NCBI GenBank assembly: GCA_016788295.1 | Contig: JAEUSY010000051.1 | Location: forward strand, 83,387 to 147,386 | Source of the DNA: Flavobacteriales bacterium | Lineage (GTDB): Bacteria > Bacteroidota > Bacteroidia > Flavobacteriales_F > PHOS-HE28 | DNA: 64,000 nt | Direction: 5' to 3' | Shown here: positions 19,402 through 28,487 of the stretch, piece after piece | Layout: every line of letters starts with the position of its first letter | Numbering within the stretch: position 1 is the first letter of the stretch | Program-made: the position numbers and the translations under genes | The notes under the pieces: model-generated | The model's database searches: none | What the model was told of the DNA's origin: nothing | What the model saw: only the letters and a program-made list of their open reading frames with translations

Positions 19402-20370
19402 ATGGACCTCGGGAGCATCACTTACTACTCCATCGACCCACGGATGCTCAATCTGCTGGCTACCATCCACCACCGGTTGGGCGAAGTACACGCACGACAC
19501 CTGCATCGCTGTCCGCCCGAACTGGAGAAGGCCTACCGGGTGAGCAGCGTACATGCCACCCTTGCCATAGAGGGGAGTTCGGTGGACATGCTCCCCGTTG
19601 CCGAACTGGTGGCACGCCCTGCCTCGGTGAGCGGTCCCGCCGATCTGGAAGTGGTGAATACACACAGGGTCTTGGAGATCCTCCCTGATCTCGACCCTTT
19701 CTTCGCCAACGACCTTAGGCAGGCACATGGAGTGCTCATGCACGGCCTCGCCATGGACGCAGGGCATTTCCGCACGGGGCCCATGGACGTGCTCTACGGC
19801 GACCCCCAGCCCTTGCGCACCGCCAGTGCCCACGACCTGCCCGCTGCCGTACAGGACATATTGCGATTTGCTGAGGAGGACGACTTCCCTCCCCTGCTCA
19901 CCAGTTGTGTGCTCCATTTCGGCCTGGTCTACCTGCGTCCGTTCGCGGCCGGCAATGGGCGCCTGGCCCGCCTCTGGCAAAAACGACTGCTCATGCGGCA
20001 CTGGGACGTGTTCGCTTACCTGCCCATGGACGCCTTCATCCTGAAGGCCGAACCAGCCTATCATGCCTCCTTGGAGTATGCCGATCGCCGAGGCGATTGT
20101 GGCGGCTTCATCGTCTACATGCTCGAACGCATGGATGAGGCCCTCGCCGAACTCCTCGCCGAACCCGACCCCGTGCGCAAAGCACCCGACCGCATGGCCA
20201 CCTTCCTTCAGCAACGGGGCGGCCGATCGTTCCGTCGCAAGGACTATCTATCGTTCTTCCCGGCACTGAGCACCGCAACGGCAACGCGCGACCTGCGCGA
20301 GGCTGTAGCTGACCGAAAACTGAACATGACCGGTCTTGCGCGTGCCGCCGTTTACAAGCAGGTGGAATAA
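19402..20370 (+). CDS. Fic family protein with degenerate catalytic motif
   Basis: Fic-fold protein of 322 aa. Fic enzymes usually transfer AMP to a protein hydroxyl through the motif HPFx(D/E)GNGRxxR. Here the motif at residues 179-190 reads RPFAAGNGRLAR: the catalytic His is Arg (codon CGT) and the acidic metal-binding residue is Ala (GCC), while the anion-binding GNGR and final Arg are kept. An N-terminal inhibitory-helix motif TLAIEG (residues 53-58) is present, as in class-II Fic proteins. The C-terminus (about 265-322, with LSTATATRDLREAV) looks like a winged helix. The frame is intact and has its own promoter box, so it does not look like a decaying pseudogene. It may be a regulatory or altered-activity Fic. 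No antitoxin partner is adjacent. Confidence 0.9.
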   Translation: MDLGSITYYSIDPRMLNLLATIHHRLGEVHARHLHRCPPELEKAYRVSSVHATLAIEGSSVDMLPVAELVARPASVSGPADLEVVNTHRVLEILPDLDPFFANDLRQAHGVLMHGLAMDAGHFRTGPMDVLYGDPQPLRTASAHDLPAAVQDILRFAEEDDFPPLLTSCVLHFGLVYLRPFAAGNGRLARLWQKRLLMRHWDVFAYLPMDAFILKAEPAYHASLEYADRRGDCGGFIVYMLERMDEALAELLAEPDPVRKAPDRMATFLQQRGGRSFRRKDYLSFFPALSTATATRDLREAVADRKLNMTGLARAAVYKQVE

Positions 20371-20374
20371 CGAC

Positions 20375-20397
20375 AGGACCATAGGGTGATGGTCACC
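20375..20397. other. small hairpin after fic
   Basis: GACCAT, 6-nt loop, ATGGTC just downstream of the fic stop; no T-run. It could help end the fic transcript but is weak. Confidence 0.3.
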
Positions 20398-20489
20398 TGC
20401 CAAAAGGTGCTTCCCCTTGTACACCGGGACCCGCTCCGCCATCGCTGCGGATGTTGATATCCCTCGCCATTCCCCACCATTACCCCGGC

Positions 20490-20497
20490 TACCTTTG
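20490..20497 (+). promoter_or_regulatory. -7 box TACCTTTG of uvrD
   Basis: Exact TAnnTTTG, ending 9 nt before the ATG at 20507. This predicts a very short 5' leader. Confidence 0.55.
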
Positions 20498-20506
20498 TAG
20501 CTTCCC

Positions 20507-22918
20507 ATGAATTACTTGGAAGGACTGAACCCCGCACAGCGCGCGGCGGTGGAGAATACCGACGGCCCCACGATGGTGATCGCAGGTGCCGGTAGTGGTA
20601 AAACACGCGTGCTTACCGTGCGCATTGCCCACCTCATGGCCGCCAAGGGCGTGGACCCCTTCCGGATCCTTGCCCTCACCTTCACCAACAAGGCAGCGAA
20701 GGAGATGAAGGAGCGCATCGGCAAGATCCTTGGCGGGCAGGGCAATACCGATGCACGCAACCTCTGGATGGGCACCTTCCACAGTGTGTTCGCCCGCATT
20801 CTCCGCGCCGAGGCCGACAAGTTGGGTTACCCCAAGGATTTCACCATCTACGACAGCGACGACAGCCGGAGCGTGATCAAGGGGATTCTGAAGGAGTGGC
20901 AGTTGGACGACAAGTTGTACAAACCCAACCAAGTTCACGGTCGTATCAGCATTGCCAAGAACAACCTGATCGGTCCGCTGGATTATCTGGCCAATGCCGA
21001 ACTGATGGCCGGCGATGCCGCAGTGGGCCGCGAGCGCATTGGCGAACTGTACAAGGCATACGCCGACAAGTGCTTCCGCGCCGGTGCCATGGACTTCGAC
21101 GACCTGCTGTACAACACATCGCTATTGTTCCGCGACCATCCGGAGGCGATGTTGAAGTACCAGAACCGCTTCCAGTACATCCTGGTGGATGAGTACCAGG
21201 ACACCAACTTAGTGCAGTACAACATCGTGCGCACGTTGGCCGCGCGACATGAGAACCTGACCGTGGTGGGCGACGACAGCCAGAGCATCTACGCCTTTCG
21301 CGGGGCCAACATCCAGAACATTCTCAACTTCCGCAGCGACTACCCGGACCACCAGCTCTTCAAACTGGAACAGAACTACCGCAGCACCAAGACCATCGTC
21401 GGCGCGGCCAATTCGCTGATCGAGAAGAACAGGGACCAGATCAAGAAGACGATCTGGACGGACAATGTGGAGGGTGATCGGATACGCGTACACCGCGCAT
21501 TGAGCGACAATGAGGAGGGCGCTTTCGTGGCGCACAGCATCTTCGAGACACGCATGCAGCAGCAGGTGCCGAACAAGGGCTTCGCCATTCTCTACCGCAC
21601 CAATGCCCAGAGCCGCAGCATGGAGGAAGCCCTGCGCAAGCTCAACATCCCCTACCGCATTTATGGCGGCCTGAGCTTCTACCAACGCAAGGAGATCAAG
21701 GACCTCATCGCCTACTTCCGGCTGGTGTGCAACCCGCGTGATGAGGAAGCGCTGAAGCGTGTGATCAACTATCCCACACGCGGCATTGGACAGACCACCG
21801 TGGACAAGCTCCTGGTGACCAGCGCGGCACAGTCGACCTCCATTTGGGACCTGCTGACCGAACAAGCCCAGTTGGTGGACGTGCACGGCGGCACCCGCAA
21901 AGCTCTGGCCGAGTTCGTGTTGATGATCCAGGGCTTTCAGGCACAATTACCCACGAACAGCGCTGCGATCCTGGGTGAGGAGATCGCGCGCCGCACTGGC
22001 ATCCTCAAGGACCTGTTCACCGACAAGACGCCCGAAGGCATCAGTCGTTACGAGAACATACAGGAACTGCTCGCCGGCATGAAGGAATTCAGCGACCGCG
22101 ATGCCGAGACCAGTGATGTACCGCGCACGCTGAGCGACTTCCTGATCGATGTGGCCTTGTTGACCGACGCGGACAACGAGGACCCGAACGATACGGACCG
22201 CGTGAGCCTGATGACCATCCACGCGGCCAAGGGACTGGAGTTCCCCCACGTGCATGTGGTGGGTCTGGAGGAGGACCTCTTCCCGAACCTGATGGCCGTG
22301 CAGACCAGGGCCGATCTGGAAGAAGAGCGCCGCCTGTTCTACGTGGCGCTCACGCGCGCTGAGAAACGCTGCACACTGAGCTACGCCATGAGCCGGTACA
22401 AATGGGGCAACCTCACCACCAGTGAGCCCAGCCGGTTCATCGAGGAGATCGATGAGAGGTTCTTGGAAATGCCGCGCACCAGCGAGCGTGCAGCCTTCGG
22501 TGGAAGCACCAGCACGACGCCACCTTGGGCACGCAACAGCCCTGGCCAGGACCGCGGTCATGGTGATGAACGCTCTTCAAAACCCATCTACGGGCGCGAG
22601 CGTTCTGCACCAGGTGTGCAGCGTCCTGCAGGGCGGACCACTGCTCCAGCACCGGCAACGCCTCCCGTGCAAGCACCCGGCAAGAACCTGAAGCGCATCA
22701 GCACAAGCGGAACCCCATTGGAAGCGACCAGTACCCTAGGCGGAGCAGCCCCGCCGATCAGTGAGGGTATGACCGTAGAGCATGAACGCTTCGGCAAGGG
22801 CAAGGTGTTGAAGGTTGAAGGCAATGCCCCCGACCTGAAAGCCACGGTGTTCTTCCCAAGCGCAGGACAGAAGCAACTCCTGTTGCGATTCGCGAAACTG
22901 ACTGTCGTGGAGGGCTGA
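20507..22918 (+). CDS. uvrD: UvrD/PcrA-type ATP-dependent DNA helicase
   Basis: Superfamily 1A 3'-5' helicase of 803 aa for nucleotide-excision or mismatch repair and replication-fork maintenance. Walker A AGAGSGKT is at 26-33. Other motifs are LTFTNKAAKEMKER (Ia), Walker B ILVDEYQDTN, motif III GDDSQSIYAFRGA, motif IV LEQNYRST, motif V MTIHAAKGLEFPHV and motif VI FYVALTRAEKR. A flexible Pro/Ser/Arg-rich stretch (about 655-745) precedes a C-terminal module starting around GMTVEHERFGKGKVLKVEG, typical of PcrA/UvrD tails that bind RNA polymerase. It faces a convergent DUF6089 gene. Confidence 0.96.
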   Translation: MNYLEGLNPAQRAAVENTDGPTMVIAGAGSGKTRVLTVRIAHLMAAKGVDPFRILALTFTNKAAKEMKERIGKILGGQGNTDARNLWMGTFHSVFARILRAEADKLGYPKDFTIYDSDDSRSVIKGILKEWQLDDKLYKPNQVHGRISIAKNNLIGPLDYLANAELMAGDAAVGRERIGELYKAYADKCFRAGAMDFDDLLYNTSLLFRDHPEAMLKYQNRFQYILVDEYQDTNLVQYNIVRTLAARHENLTVVGDDSQSIYAFRGANIQNILNFRSDYPDHQLFKLEQNYRSTKTIVGAANSLIEKNRDQIKKTIWTDNVEGDRIRVHRALSDNEEGAFVAHSIFETRMQQQVPNKGFAILYRTNAQSRSMEEALRKLNIPYRIYGGLSFYQRKEIKDLIAYFRLVCNPRDEEALKRVINYPTRGIGQTTVDKLLVTSAAQSTSIWDLLTEQAQLVDVHGGTRKALAEFVLMIQGFQAQLPTNSAAILGEEIARRTGILKDLFTDKTPEGISRYENIQELLAGMKEFSDRDAETSDVPRTLSDFLIDVALLTDADNEDPNDTDRVSLMTIHAAKGLEFPHVHVVGLEEDLFPNLMAVQTRADLEEERRLFYVALTRAEKRCTLSYAMSRYKWGNLTTSEPSRFIEEIDERFLEMPRTSERAAFGGSTSTTPPWARNSPGQDRGHGDERSSKPIYGRERSAPGVQRPAGRTTAPAPATPPVQAPGKNLKRISTSGTPLEATSTLGGAAPPISEGMTVEHERFGKGKVLKVEGNAPDLKATVFFPSAGQKQLLLRFAKLTVVEG

Positions 22919-22972
22919 GCCGGAACGACTGGACCTTCTGCACGAGTTACATTAGAGGAATTCCGCCTTGCT

Positions 22973-22998
22973 TTCGGCCTTGTTTGACCGAGGCCGGA
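22973..22998. terminator. candidate terminator between convergent genes
   Basis: Stem TTCGGCCT / AGGCCGGA (one G-T pair) with a 10-nt loop lies between the uvrD stop and the stop of the convergent gene. No clear T-run. Confidence 0.35.
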
Positions 22999-23958
22999 TC
23001 AGAACACGATCTTCTGACGACGGATGCGTGCGCGGTACTTCTTGGAACCGCTTCGGTACTTGTACAGCTTGTAATGTACCTGCGCTTTAAAGAACAGGTA
23101 GGCATCCAGATCCGTGGGGTCGCCGCGTTGTTGTCCTACGTTGGTCTGGCCAGGGATAAGACCAAGGCTGGGATCCGCGAGATAAGCGGCCTCGGGGCCA
23201 CGTGAAGCGAGAAGTGCCGATGGATCGTAATACGACCCACTTACGTCATCAATATAATCAGTAAAGGTCTTGGTATACTGTACCTCGATACCCGCGCTGA
23301 TGGATTTACTGAACGCTTTGCGTATTCCGAAACCCATGGGAATACACAGGCCGTAGTTGTTGTATTCCTCGGCGCCACCTGGTAAGCCCTGCCCCTCAGT
23401 GCTCAACGGCTTCAACCGGACCCAGCTGTTGTTGAACTGGGTGCGGGGGTCGAAATAGAATCCGCCAACACCAGCGAACGCATACAGTCCTACTCGTGAA
23501 GACTTTGTTCCTTTCACTCCACGGAGATCATACACATGCCCCAATTCCTCCCGATAGAAGTGCAGCTCGATCACGAGCGAACCCTCGAACACATCGGACT
23601 TGAAGTTCAGGTTGCGGTTCTGGCGGAAAGGCTCTTCCGTGAGGTTGTCGTTACCTGCCAGCACACCATAAGTCAAGCGACCACGTAAAGCCACCTTCTG
23701 GGCCAGGTAATAACGATAACCCAAACTAACGGCCGGACGCGTCTTGCTCAATTCAAGGTCCCACAGGAAAGGCGAACCGATCTGGTTCCGGCCTCCGAGC
23801 TCACCGAGAAAATTGGAGATCCCGAAACCGAACTCCACCTCCTTTCGATGGGTCTTCCAGTAGCTGGACTGCCGAAAATACTGTGCTGCCACCGGCCCCC
23901 AACCCAATACTCCGAGGAGCAGGATGAGGACTATGGAGCGATACCTGTTCTGTGACAT
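22999..23958 (-). CDS. outer-membrane beta-barrel protein, DUF6089-like
   Basis: Predicted 319-aa secreted protein. The start at 23958 is chosen because MSQNRYRSIVLILLLGVLGW followed by GPVAAQ is a clean signal peptide, and a TATATTTG box lies 20 nt upstream. The mature part begins QYFRQSSYWKTHRKEVEFGF and alternates short beta strands ending in aromatic residues (VSLGYRYYL, GLYAFAGVGGFYF, FFKAQVHYKLYKYR). This is a beta-barrel pattern that matches the Bacteroidota family I know as DUF6089. Function unknown. The basic C-terminus (RARIRRQKIVF) is unusual for a barrel that would normally end in an aromatic; it does end in Phe. Confidence 0.8.
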   Translation of the reverse strand: MSQNRYRSIVLILLLGVLGWGPVAAQYFRQSSYWKTHRKEVEFGFGISNFLGELGGRNQIGSPFLWDLELSKTRPAVSLGYRYYLAQKVALRGRLTYGVLAGNDNLTEEPFRQNRNLNFKSDVFEGSLVIELHFYREELGHVYDLRGVKGTKSSRVGLYAFAGVGGFYFDPRTQFNNSWVRLKPLSTEGQGLPGGAEEYNNYGLCIPMGFGIRKAFSKSISAGIEVQYTKTFTDYIDDVSGSYYDPSALLASRGPEAAYLADPSLGLIPGQTNVGQQRGDPTDLDAYLFFKAQVHYKLYKYRSGSKKYRARIRRQKIVF

Positions 23959-23978
23959 GGAAGCGTTTCCGGGGCAGC

Positions 23979-24006
23979 CAAATATAGAAGGATTCCTTTC
24001 CACCAA
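23979..24006 (-). promoter_or_regulatory. promoter of the DUF6089-like gene
   Basis: Minus strand: TTG (24006-24004), 17 nt, then TATATTTG (23986-23979). Both boxes and the spacing match the Bacteroidota consensus. Confidence 0.65.
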
Positions 24007-24090
24007 CAGTCGCGTAGTTACGTCCACACCTATTCCAAGGACGATGTATCACGCCAAGGTTGCCTTTTAAACGGTACCGATGCGCATGGG

Positions 24091-24630
24091 TTACAAGGGC
24101 TTTACGCGACCGGCCCACCACAGTATCACGCCTGCGCATACCGATACGTTCAGCGAGTGTTTGCTGCCGTGCTGCGGAATGACCACACACCCATCACACA
24201 CTTGGATGACCGCATCGGATACCCCCTCCACTTCGTTACCCAGTACCAAGGCCAGAGGTCGGTCATCCTTTGGGATCCGATCGATCGGAACGGCCTCAAC
24301 GGTCTGTTCAACGGCCAAGACCCGATAGCCTTCGGCCTGTAGGGTACGCACGGCCTCGGCGGCGTCCGGCGCGTGCTCCCATGGCACGCTCTGCGTGGCA
24401 CCCAACGCGGTCTTTTCGATCTCGCGGTGCGGCGGTAAAGGCGTGAACCCGCACAACACGATCCGCGATGCCCCGAACCCATCCGCCGTGCGGAAAATGG
24501 AGCCCACATTGTGGCGGCTGCGCACATCATCCAGAACGACCACCACCGAACGCCCGTCCAAACCACGATAATCCTCTGCGGACACTCGTCCGAGTTCGTC
24601 CATGGTAAGCTTGCGGTCCGTGGCTGGCAT
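24091..24630 (-). CDS. TrmH/SpoU-family RNA 2'-O-methyltransferase
   Basis: SPOUT-fold methyltransferase of 179 aa that would methylate ribose in tRNA or rRNA using SAM. Motif 1 is LDDVRSRHNVGSIFRTADGF, motif 2 VLGNEVEGVS and motif 3 IPQHGSKHSLNVSVCAG, together forming the trefoil-knot SAM site. There is no N-terminal substrate-binding extension, so it resembles short TrmH/TrmL-like members. The exact RNA target cannot be read from sequence. Start at 24630 (MPATDRKLTMDELGR) is chosen over longer frames because the upstream residues lack conservation features and run toward the divergent mutS. Confidence 0.9.
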   Translation of the reverse strand: MPATDRKLTMDELGRVSAEDYRGLDGRSVVVVLDDVRSRHNVGSIFRTADGFGASRIVLCGFTPLPPHREIEKTALGATQSVPWEHAPDAAEAVRTLQAEGYRVLAVEQTVEAVPIDRIPKDDRPLALVLGNEVEGVSDAVIQVCDGCVVIPQHGSKHSLNVSVCAGVILWWAGRVKPL

Positions 24631-24728
24631 GTTGGGAAGATGTGTAGAACGCGGGTGGTTGACAGCGGAAGCGCCCGTAGGTAGACCGTAAATTGGCGGC
24701 CCGCGAAAATAGGCGCACAACTCCCGTC

Positions 24729-27386
24729 ATGAGCAAGTCCGGCGCATCCGAAACGCCCTTGATGCAGCAGTATTCCCGAATCAAGGGACAACATCCCGAT
24801 GCGCTGCTGCTCTTCCGCGTTGGTGACTTTTATGAGACCTTCGGAAGCGATGCGGTGAAGGCCTCCAAAGTGCTTGGCATCACGCTCACCAAGCGCAACA
24901 ACGGCGGAAGCGTGGAAATGGAACTCGCCGGCTTCCCGCATCATTCCCTCGACACCTATTTACCTCGCTTGGTGCGTGCCGGTCTGCGTGTGGCCATATG
25001 CGACCAATTGGAGGACCCCAAGCAGGCCAAAGGGGTCGTGAAGCGGGGCATTACCGAGGTGGTCACGCCCGGTGTCTCGTTCAATGACCAGGTGATCGAA
25101 CAACGCGAGAACCATTGGCTGGCCGCGCTCACCGTGCAAGGCGATCGCTGCGGTCTGGCGCTATTGGACGTTACCACTGGTGAGTTCATGGTTGCGGAAG
25201 AGGAGGACGAACAGGTGCTGAAATTGCTGGACAGCCACGGGCCCAAGGAACTCCTGGTGCCGCGCGGACGTCTTGACCCGGTCATCGCCACGTGCATCGA
25301 ACGGTTCCACACGCATGTACTGGACGAATGGGCCTTCACGGATGACATTGCCCGAGAGCGACTATTGCGACAGTTCTCCACGCTTTCGCTCAAGGGCTTC
25401 GGCATAGAGGAGCTGACCCTCGGTCAGCGCGCAGCCGGGGCGGTGTTGCACTACCTCGGCGAAACGCGCCATGACCGCCTGGCGCACATCACGCAGATCC
25501 GGTGGTTGCGGCCTTCCACACATGTGGCGCTCGATCGGTTCACCGTGCGGAACCTTGAACTGGTAAGCCCGGTGAACGAAGGCGGCCGGACCTTGCTGCA
25601 AGCGCTTGACCGATGCACCACGCCCATGGGCTCCCGTTCGTTGCGCCGTTGGTTGTTGTTCCCCCTGCTCGACGTGCAGGAGATCTCACAGCGACAGAAC
25701 GTGGTGCAAGCCCTGTATGATGAAGTTGGTCCTGCCGAGCTTTTGGGCGAACAGCTCGATCACATTGGCGACCTGGAACGATTGGCCGGAAAAGCAGCCG
25801 CAGGACGGATCAATCCCAGGGAGTTGTTGCAGTTGCACCATGCGCTGGAGGCTTCTTCGCGTATCGCCACAGGACTCGCTTCAGCGGCACCAGCACTGCG
25901 TGAAATGGCAGCCACCGTGGTGCCGCCCATGGAGCTCTCGGCCCGTATTGCCGCCACCATCGAGCCAACAACGCCGGTGAACATCCAAAAAGGGGGTGTG
26001 GTGCGCACGGGGGTGAGCCCTGAACTGGATGAGCTGCGCCACCTATCGGCACATGCCAAGGACCTGCTACTGAACGTGCAGCAACGCGAAAGCGAACGCA
26101 CGGGTATCAGCTCGTTGAAAGTGGGTTACAACAACGTGTTCGGCTACTACCTGGAAGTTAGGAACACGCACAAGGACAAAGTGCCCGAAGAGTGGGTGCG
26201 CAAGCAGACCCTGGTGAACGCCGAGCGCTACATCACCGATGAGCTGAAGACCCTGGAGGAACGCATACTCGGTGCAGAGGAGCGCATACTCGCCCTGGAA
26301 GCCGAACTGGTGCAGACCTTGGTGGAGGCCACCGTGCAGGAGATAGGCCCGGTACAACGCACTGCAGCGGCCTTGGCGGCCATGGATGTACTGCTGGGAT
26401 TCGCTCGTGCCGCAAAGGCGCATGGCTATTGCAGACCGGTGATCGAAAGTGGGCGCGTTCTGGATATCCAGGACGGGCGCCACCCGGTGATCGAGCAACA
26501 ACTACCTCCCGATGCGCCTTACGTGGCCAACGATCTGTTGCTTGACCCGGACGACCGCCAGCTGGTGGTGATCACCGGCCCGAACATGAGCGGTAAATCG
26601 GCCCTGCTCCGCCAAACGGCGCTGATCGTGCTGATGGCACAGACCGGGAGTTATGTGCCCTGCCGGGCTGCGACCATCGGATTGGTGGACCGCGTGTTCA
26701 CCCGGGTGGGCGCATCGGATAATCTGGCCTCCGGCGAAAGCACGTTCATGGTTGAAATGAACGAGACCGCCAGCATCCTGAACAACCTTACCGAACGCAG
26801 TCTGGTGATCCTGGACGAGATCGGTCGCGGAACAAGCACCTACGATGGGATCTCCATCGCCTGGGCCATTGCCGAATACCTGCACGAACATCCCGCCCGC
26901 CCCAAGACCCTGTTCGCCACGCACTATCACGAACTGAACGAAATGGCGGCCTCGTTCCCCCGGATCCGTAATGCGAACGTGGCCGTGCGCGAGGCCGATG
27001 GCCGGGTGCTTTTCCTACGCAAACTGGTGCCTGGCGGCAGTGATCGGAGTTTCGGGATACACGTGGCACAGATGGCGGGTATGCCACAGCGCGTTATCCA
27101 GCGTGCGAACAAGGTACTGGCCCACTTGGAGCAAAGCCATGGGGGCGACCTTGGCGAGGCACCCTCTGAAGGAGGTCCATCGCATGTTCGCAGTGGCTTG
27201 ACCGAAGACCTCGGTCGCGAACTGCAGTTGAGCATTTTCCAGCTTGACGACCCGGCCTTGGAGCGTATCCGGGACGAGATCAAGGCCCTCGACATAGACA
27301 CGCTGACCCCGGTGGAGGCCTTGCTGAAGCTGAACGAGATCAAGCGGTTGGTGACCCCGGCGAAACAGCGAACGAATAAAGTGTAG
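24729..27386 (+). CDS. mutS: DNA mismatch repair protein MutS
   Basis: Mismatch-recognition ATPase (885 aa). The mismatch-binding Phe-x-Glu is in VGDFYETFG (Phe34, Glu36). The core/lever and clamp domains follow, with GYNNVFGYYLEVRNTHKDKV. The ABC-type ATPase has Walker A GPNMSGKSALLRQ (about 617), the signature SLVILDEIGRGTSTYDGISI and the motif LFATHYHELNEM. The start at 24729 (MSKSGASETPLMQQYSRIKG) matches the family N-terminus. No mutL is in the window. Confidence 0.98.
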   Translation: MSKSGASETPLMQQYSRIKGQHPDALLLFRVGDFYETFGSDAVKASKVLGITLTKRNNGGSVEMELAGFPHHSLDTYLPRLVRAGLRVAICDQLEDPKQAKGVVKRGITEVVTPGVSFNDQVIEQRENHWLAALTVQGDRCGLALLDVTTGEFMVAEEEDEQVLKLLDSHGPKELLVPRGRLDPVIATCIERFHTHVLDEWAFTDDIARERLLRQFSTLSLKGFGIEELTLGQRAAGAVLHYLGETRHDRLAHITQIRWLRPSTHVALDRFTVRNLELVSPVNEGGRTLLQALDRCTTPMGSRSLRRWLLFPLLDVQEISQRQNVVQALYDEVGPAELLGEQLDHIGDLERLAGKAAAGRINPRELLQLHHALEASSRIATGLASAAPALREMAATVVPPMELSARIAATIEPTTPVNIQKGGVVRTGVSPELDELRHLSAHAKDLLLNVQQRESERTGISSLKVGYNNVFGYYLEVRNTHKDKVPEEWVRKQTLVNAERYITDELKTLEERILGAEERILALEAELVQTLVEATVQEIGPVQRTAAALAAMDVLLGFARAAKAHGYCRPVIESGRVLDIQDGRHPVIEQQLPPDAPYVANDLLLDPDDRQLVVITGPNMSGKSALLRQTALIVLMAQTGSYVPCRAATIGLVDRVFTRVGASDNLASGESTFMVEMNETASILNNLTERSLVILDEIGRGTSTYDGISIAWAIAEYLHEHPARPKTLFATHYHELNEMAASFPRIRNANVAVREADGRVLFLRKLVPGGSDRSFGIHVAQMAGMPQRVIQRANKVLAHLEQSHGGDLGEAPSEGGPSHVRSGLTEDLGRELQLSIFQLDDPALERIRDEIKALDIDTLTPVEALLKLNEIKRLVTPAKQRTNKV

Positions 27387-27394
27387 GTCGAAGT

Positions 27395-27423
27395 TTTGGA
27401 ATTGAAGTCGGTTCATATATTTG
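27395..27423 (+). promoter_or_regulatory. promoter of the tRNA-Gly/tRNA-Leu/gluQ cluster
   Basis: TTTG (27395-27398), 17 nt, TATATTTG (27416-27423), 10 nt before tRNA-Gly. This is the best match to the Bacteroidota promoter consensus in the window. Confidence 0.75.
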
Positions 27424-27433
27424 CGCCCCGAAC

Positions 27434-27509
<76 letters not shown>

Positions 27510-27545
27510 GTGAAGCCTCCCACCAGGGAGGCTTCACTATTTTTC
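27510..27545 (+). terminator. intrinsic terminator after tRNA-Gly
   Basis: Perfect 12-bp stem GTGAAGCCTCCC / GGGAGGCTTCAC with tetraloop ACCA followed by TATTTTTCC. It begins at the base after CCA, so it may both define the tRNA 3' end and limit read-through into tRNA-Leu. Confidence 0.85.
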
Positions 27546-27576
27546 CGCCGTCCGCATCTGAACGAAAGCGGTGGAC

Positions 27577-27661
27577 GCCCGGGTGGTGAAATGGTAGACA
27601 CGAGGGACTTAAAATCCCTTGGTCCGCAAGGGCCGTGTGGGTTCAAGTCCCACCCCGGGCA
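27577..27661 (+). tRNA. tRNA-Leu (TAA)
   Basis: 85-nt class-II tRNA with a long variable arm (TTGGTCCGCAAGGGCC region). Acceptor GCCCGGG / CCCGGGC, anticodon loop CTTAAAA giving anticodon TAA, and a T-arm with GGTTCAAGTCC. The discriminator A73 is at 27661. The following bases are CCC, so the CCA end is not encoded, unlike the neighbouring tRNA-Gly. Confidence 0.96.
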
Positions 27662-27682
27662 CCCCGAACGCAGGTAGTTGCC

Positions 27683-28486
27683 GTGCCGCGTACACGCATA
27701 GCCCCCACCCCAAGTGGTTACCTGCATGCCGGCAATGCGGTCAATTTCCTGTTGACAAAGCTGTTGGCCACAGCCGACGAAAGCGATGTACTGCTCCGCA
27801 TGGACGACCTGGACCAGGAGCGCGTGCGTCCCGAATACGTGGAGGACATTTTCATCCAGCTCGATCGGCTGAGCATCCACTGGGACAGGGGACCACGCAA
27901 CAGCGACGAACTCTACGCCTGTTGGTCGCAACAGTTCAGGCTGCCTCTCTACCACGGGCTCATTGCCGAACTAAGGACCGCAAAGGCCTTGTTCGCTTGT
28001 ACCTGCAGCCGAGCGAACATGGAACAATGTGCGTGCGCAACAAAAGGGACCGATCTGGATGAGCCCGAGGTGACCTGGCGCTTGCACATTCCCAGTACGT
28101 GCCCGGTAACCTTCGACGACCATTCCGGACCACGTACCGTGGACCTTTCCGAACTGATGTGTCCACCCGTGATCCGCCAGCGGAACGGCCGCCCGGCCTA
28201 CCAGGTGGCCTCGTTGGTAGATGATCTGCATTTCGGCATCGACCTGATCGTCCGTGGCGAGGACCTGCTGCCCTCCACCGCCTGTCAAGTGTATATGGCA
28301 CACATGCTCGGATACACCGCTTTCTGCAAAGCCCGGTTCATTCACCACCGCTTGCTGACGGATGCGGCCGGTAACAAGCTCTCGAAATCCGCCGGGGCCG
28401 CAGCGCTAGCGCTCCATCGGTCGGAACAGACCGCTGTGGACGCCTTGACAATGAACGCAACGACGCTATTGGCCGAGCTGCGATAG
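27683..28486 (+). CDS. gluQ: glutamyl-queuosine tRNA(Asp) synthetase-like protein
   Basis: A 267-aa truncated GluRS paralogue: catalytic Rossmann domain only, no anticodon-binding domain. GluQ-RS activates Glu and attaches it to queuosine-34 of tRNA-Asp. Motifs: IAPTPSGYLHAGNA (HIGH-type), RMDDLDQERVRPEY, a Cys cluster ACTCSRANMEQCAC (about 105-117, zinc site as in GluQ-RS) and the KMSKS-type NKLSKSAG. The start is taken as GTG at 27683 because the frame upstream runs through tRNA-Leu; it is 21 nt after the tRNA. It is probably co-transcribed with the tRNAs or by terminator read-through. A non-Q GluRS-like role cannot be excluded. Confidence 0.88.
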   Translation: MPRTRIAPTPSGYLHAGNAVNFLLTKLLATADESDVLLRMDDLDQERVRPEYVEDIFIQLDRLSIHWDRGPRNSDELYACWSQQFRLPLYHGLIAELRTAKALFACTCSRANMEQCACATKGTDLDEPEVTWRLHIPSTCPVTFDDHSGPRTVDLSELMCPPVIRQRNGRPAYQVASLVDDLHFGIDLIVRGEDLLPSTACQVYMAHMLGYTAFCKARFIHHRLLTDAAGNKLSKSAGAAALALHRSEQTAVDALTMNATTLLAELR

Positions 28487-28487
28487 C

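Noticed and set aside
19402..20370. fic as a pseudogene
   Set aside because: The full-length frame, consensus promoter box and intact flanking motifs argue against decay, although the catalytic His is lost.
27635..27682. Upstream extension of gluQ into the tRNA-Leu gene
   Set aside because: The extra residues overlap the tRNA and lack similarity; the GTG at 27683 precisely precedes the family N-terminus.
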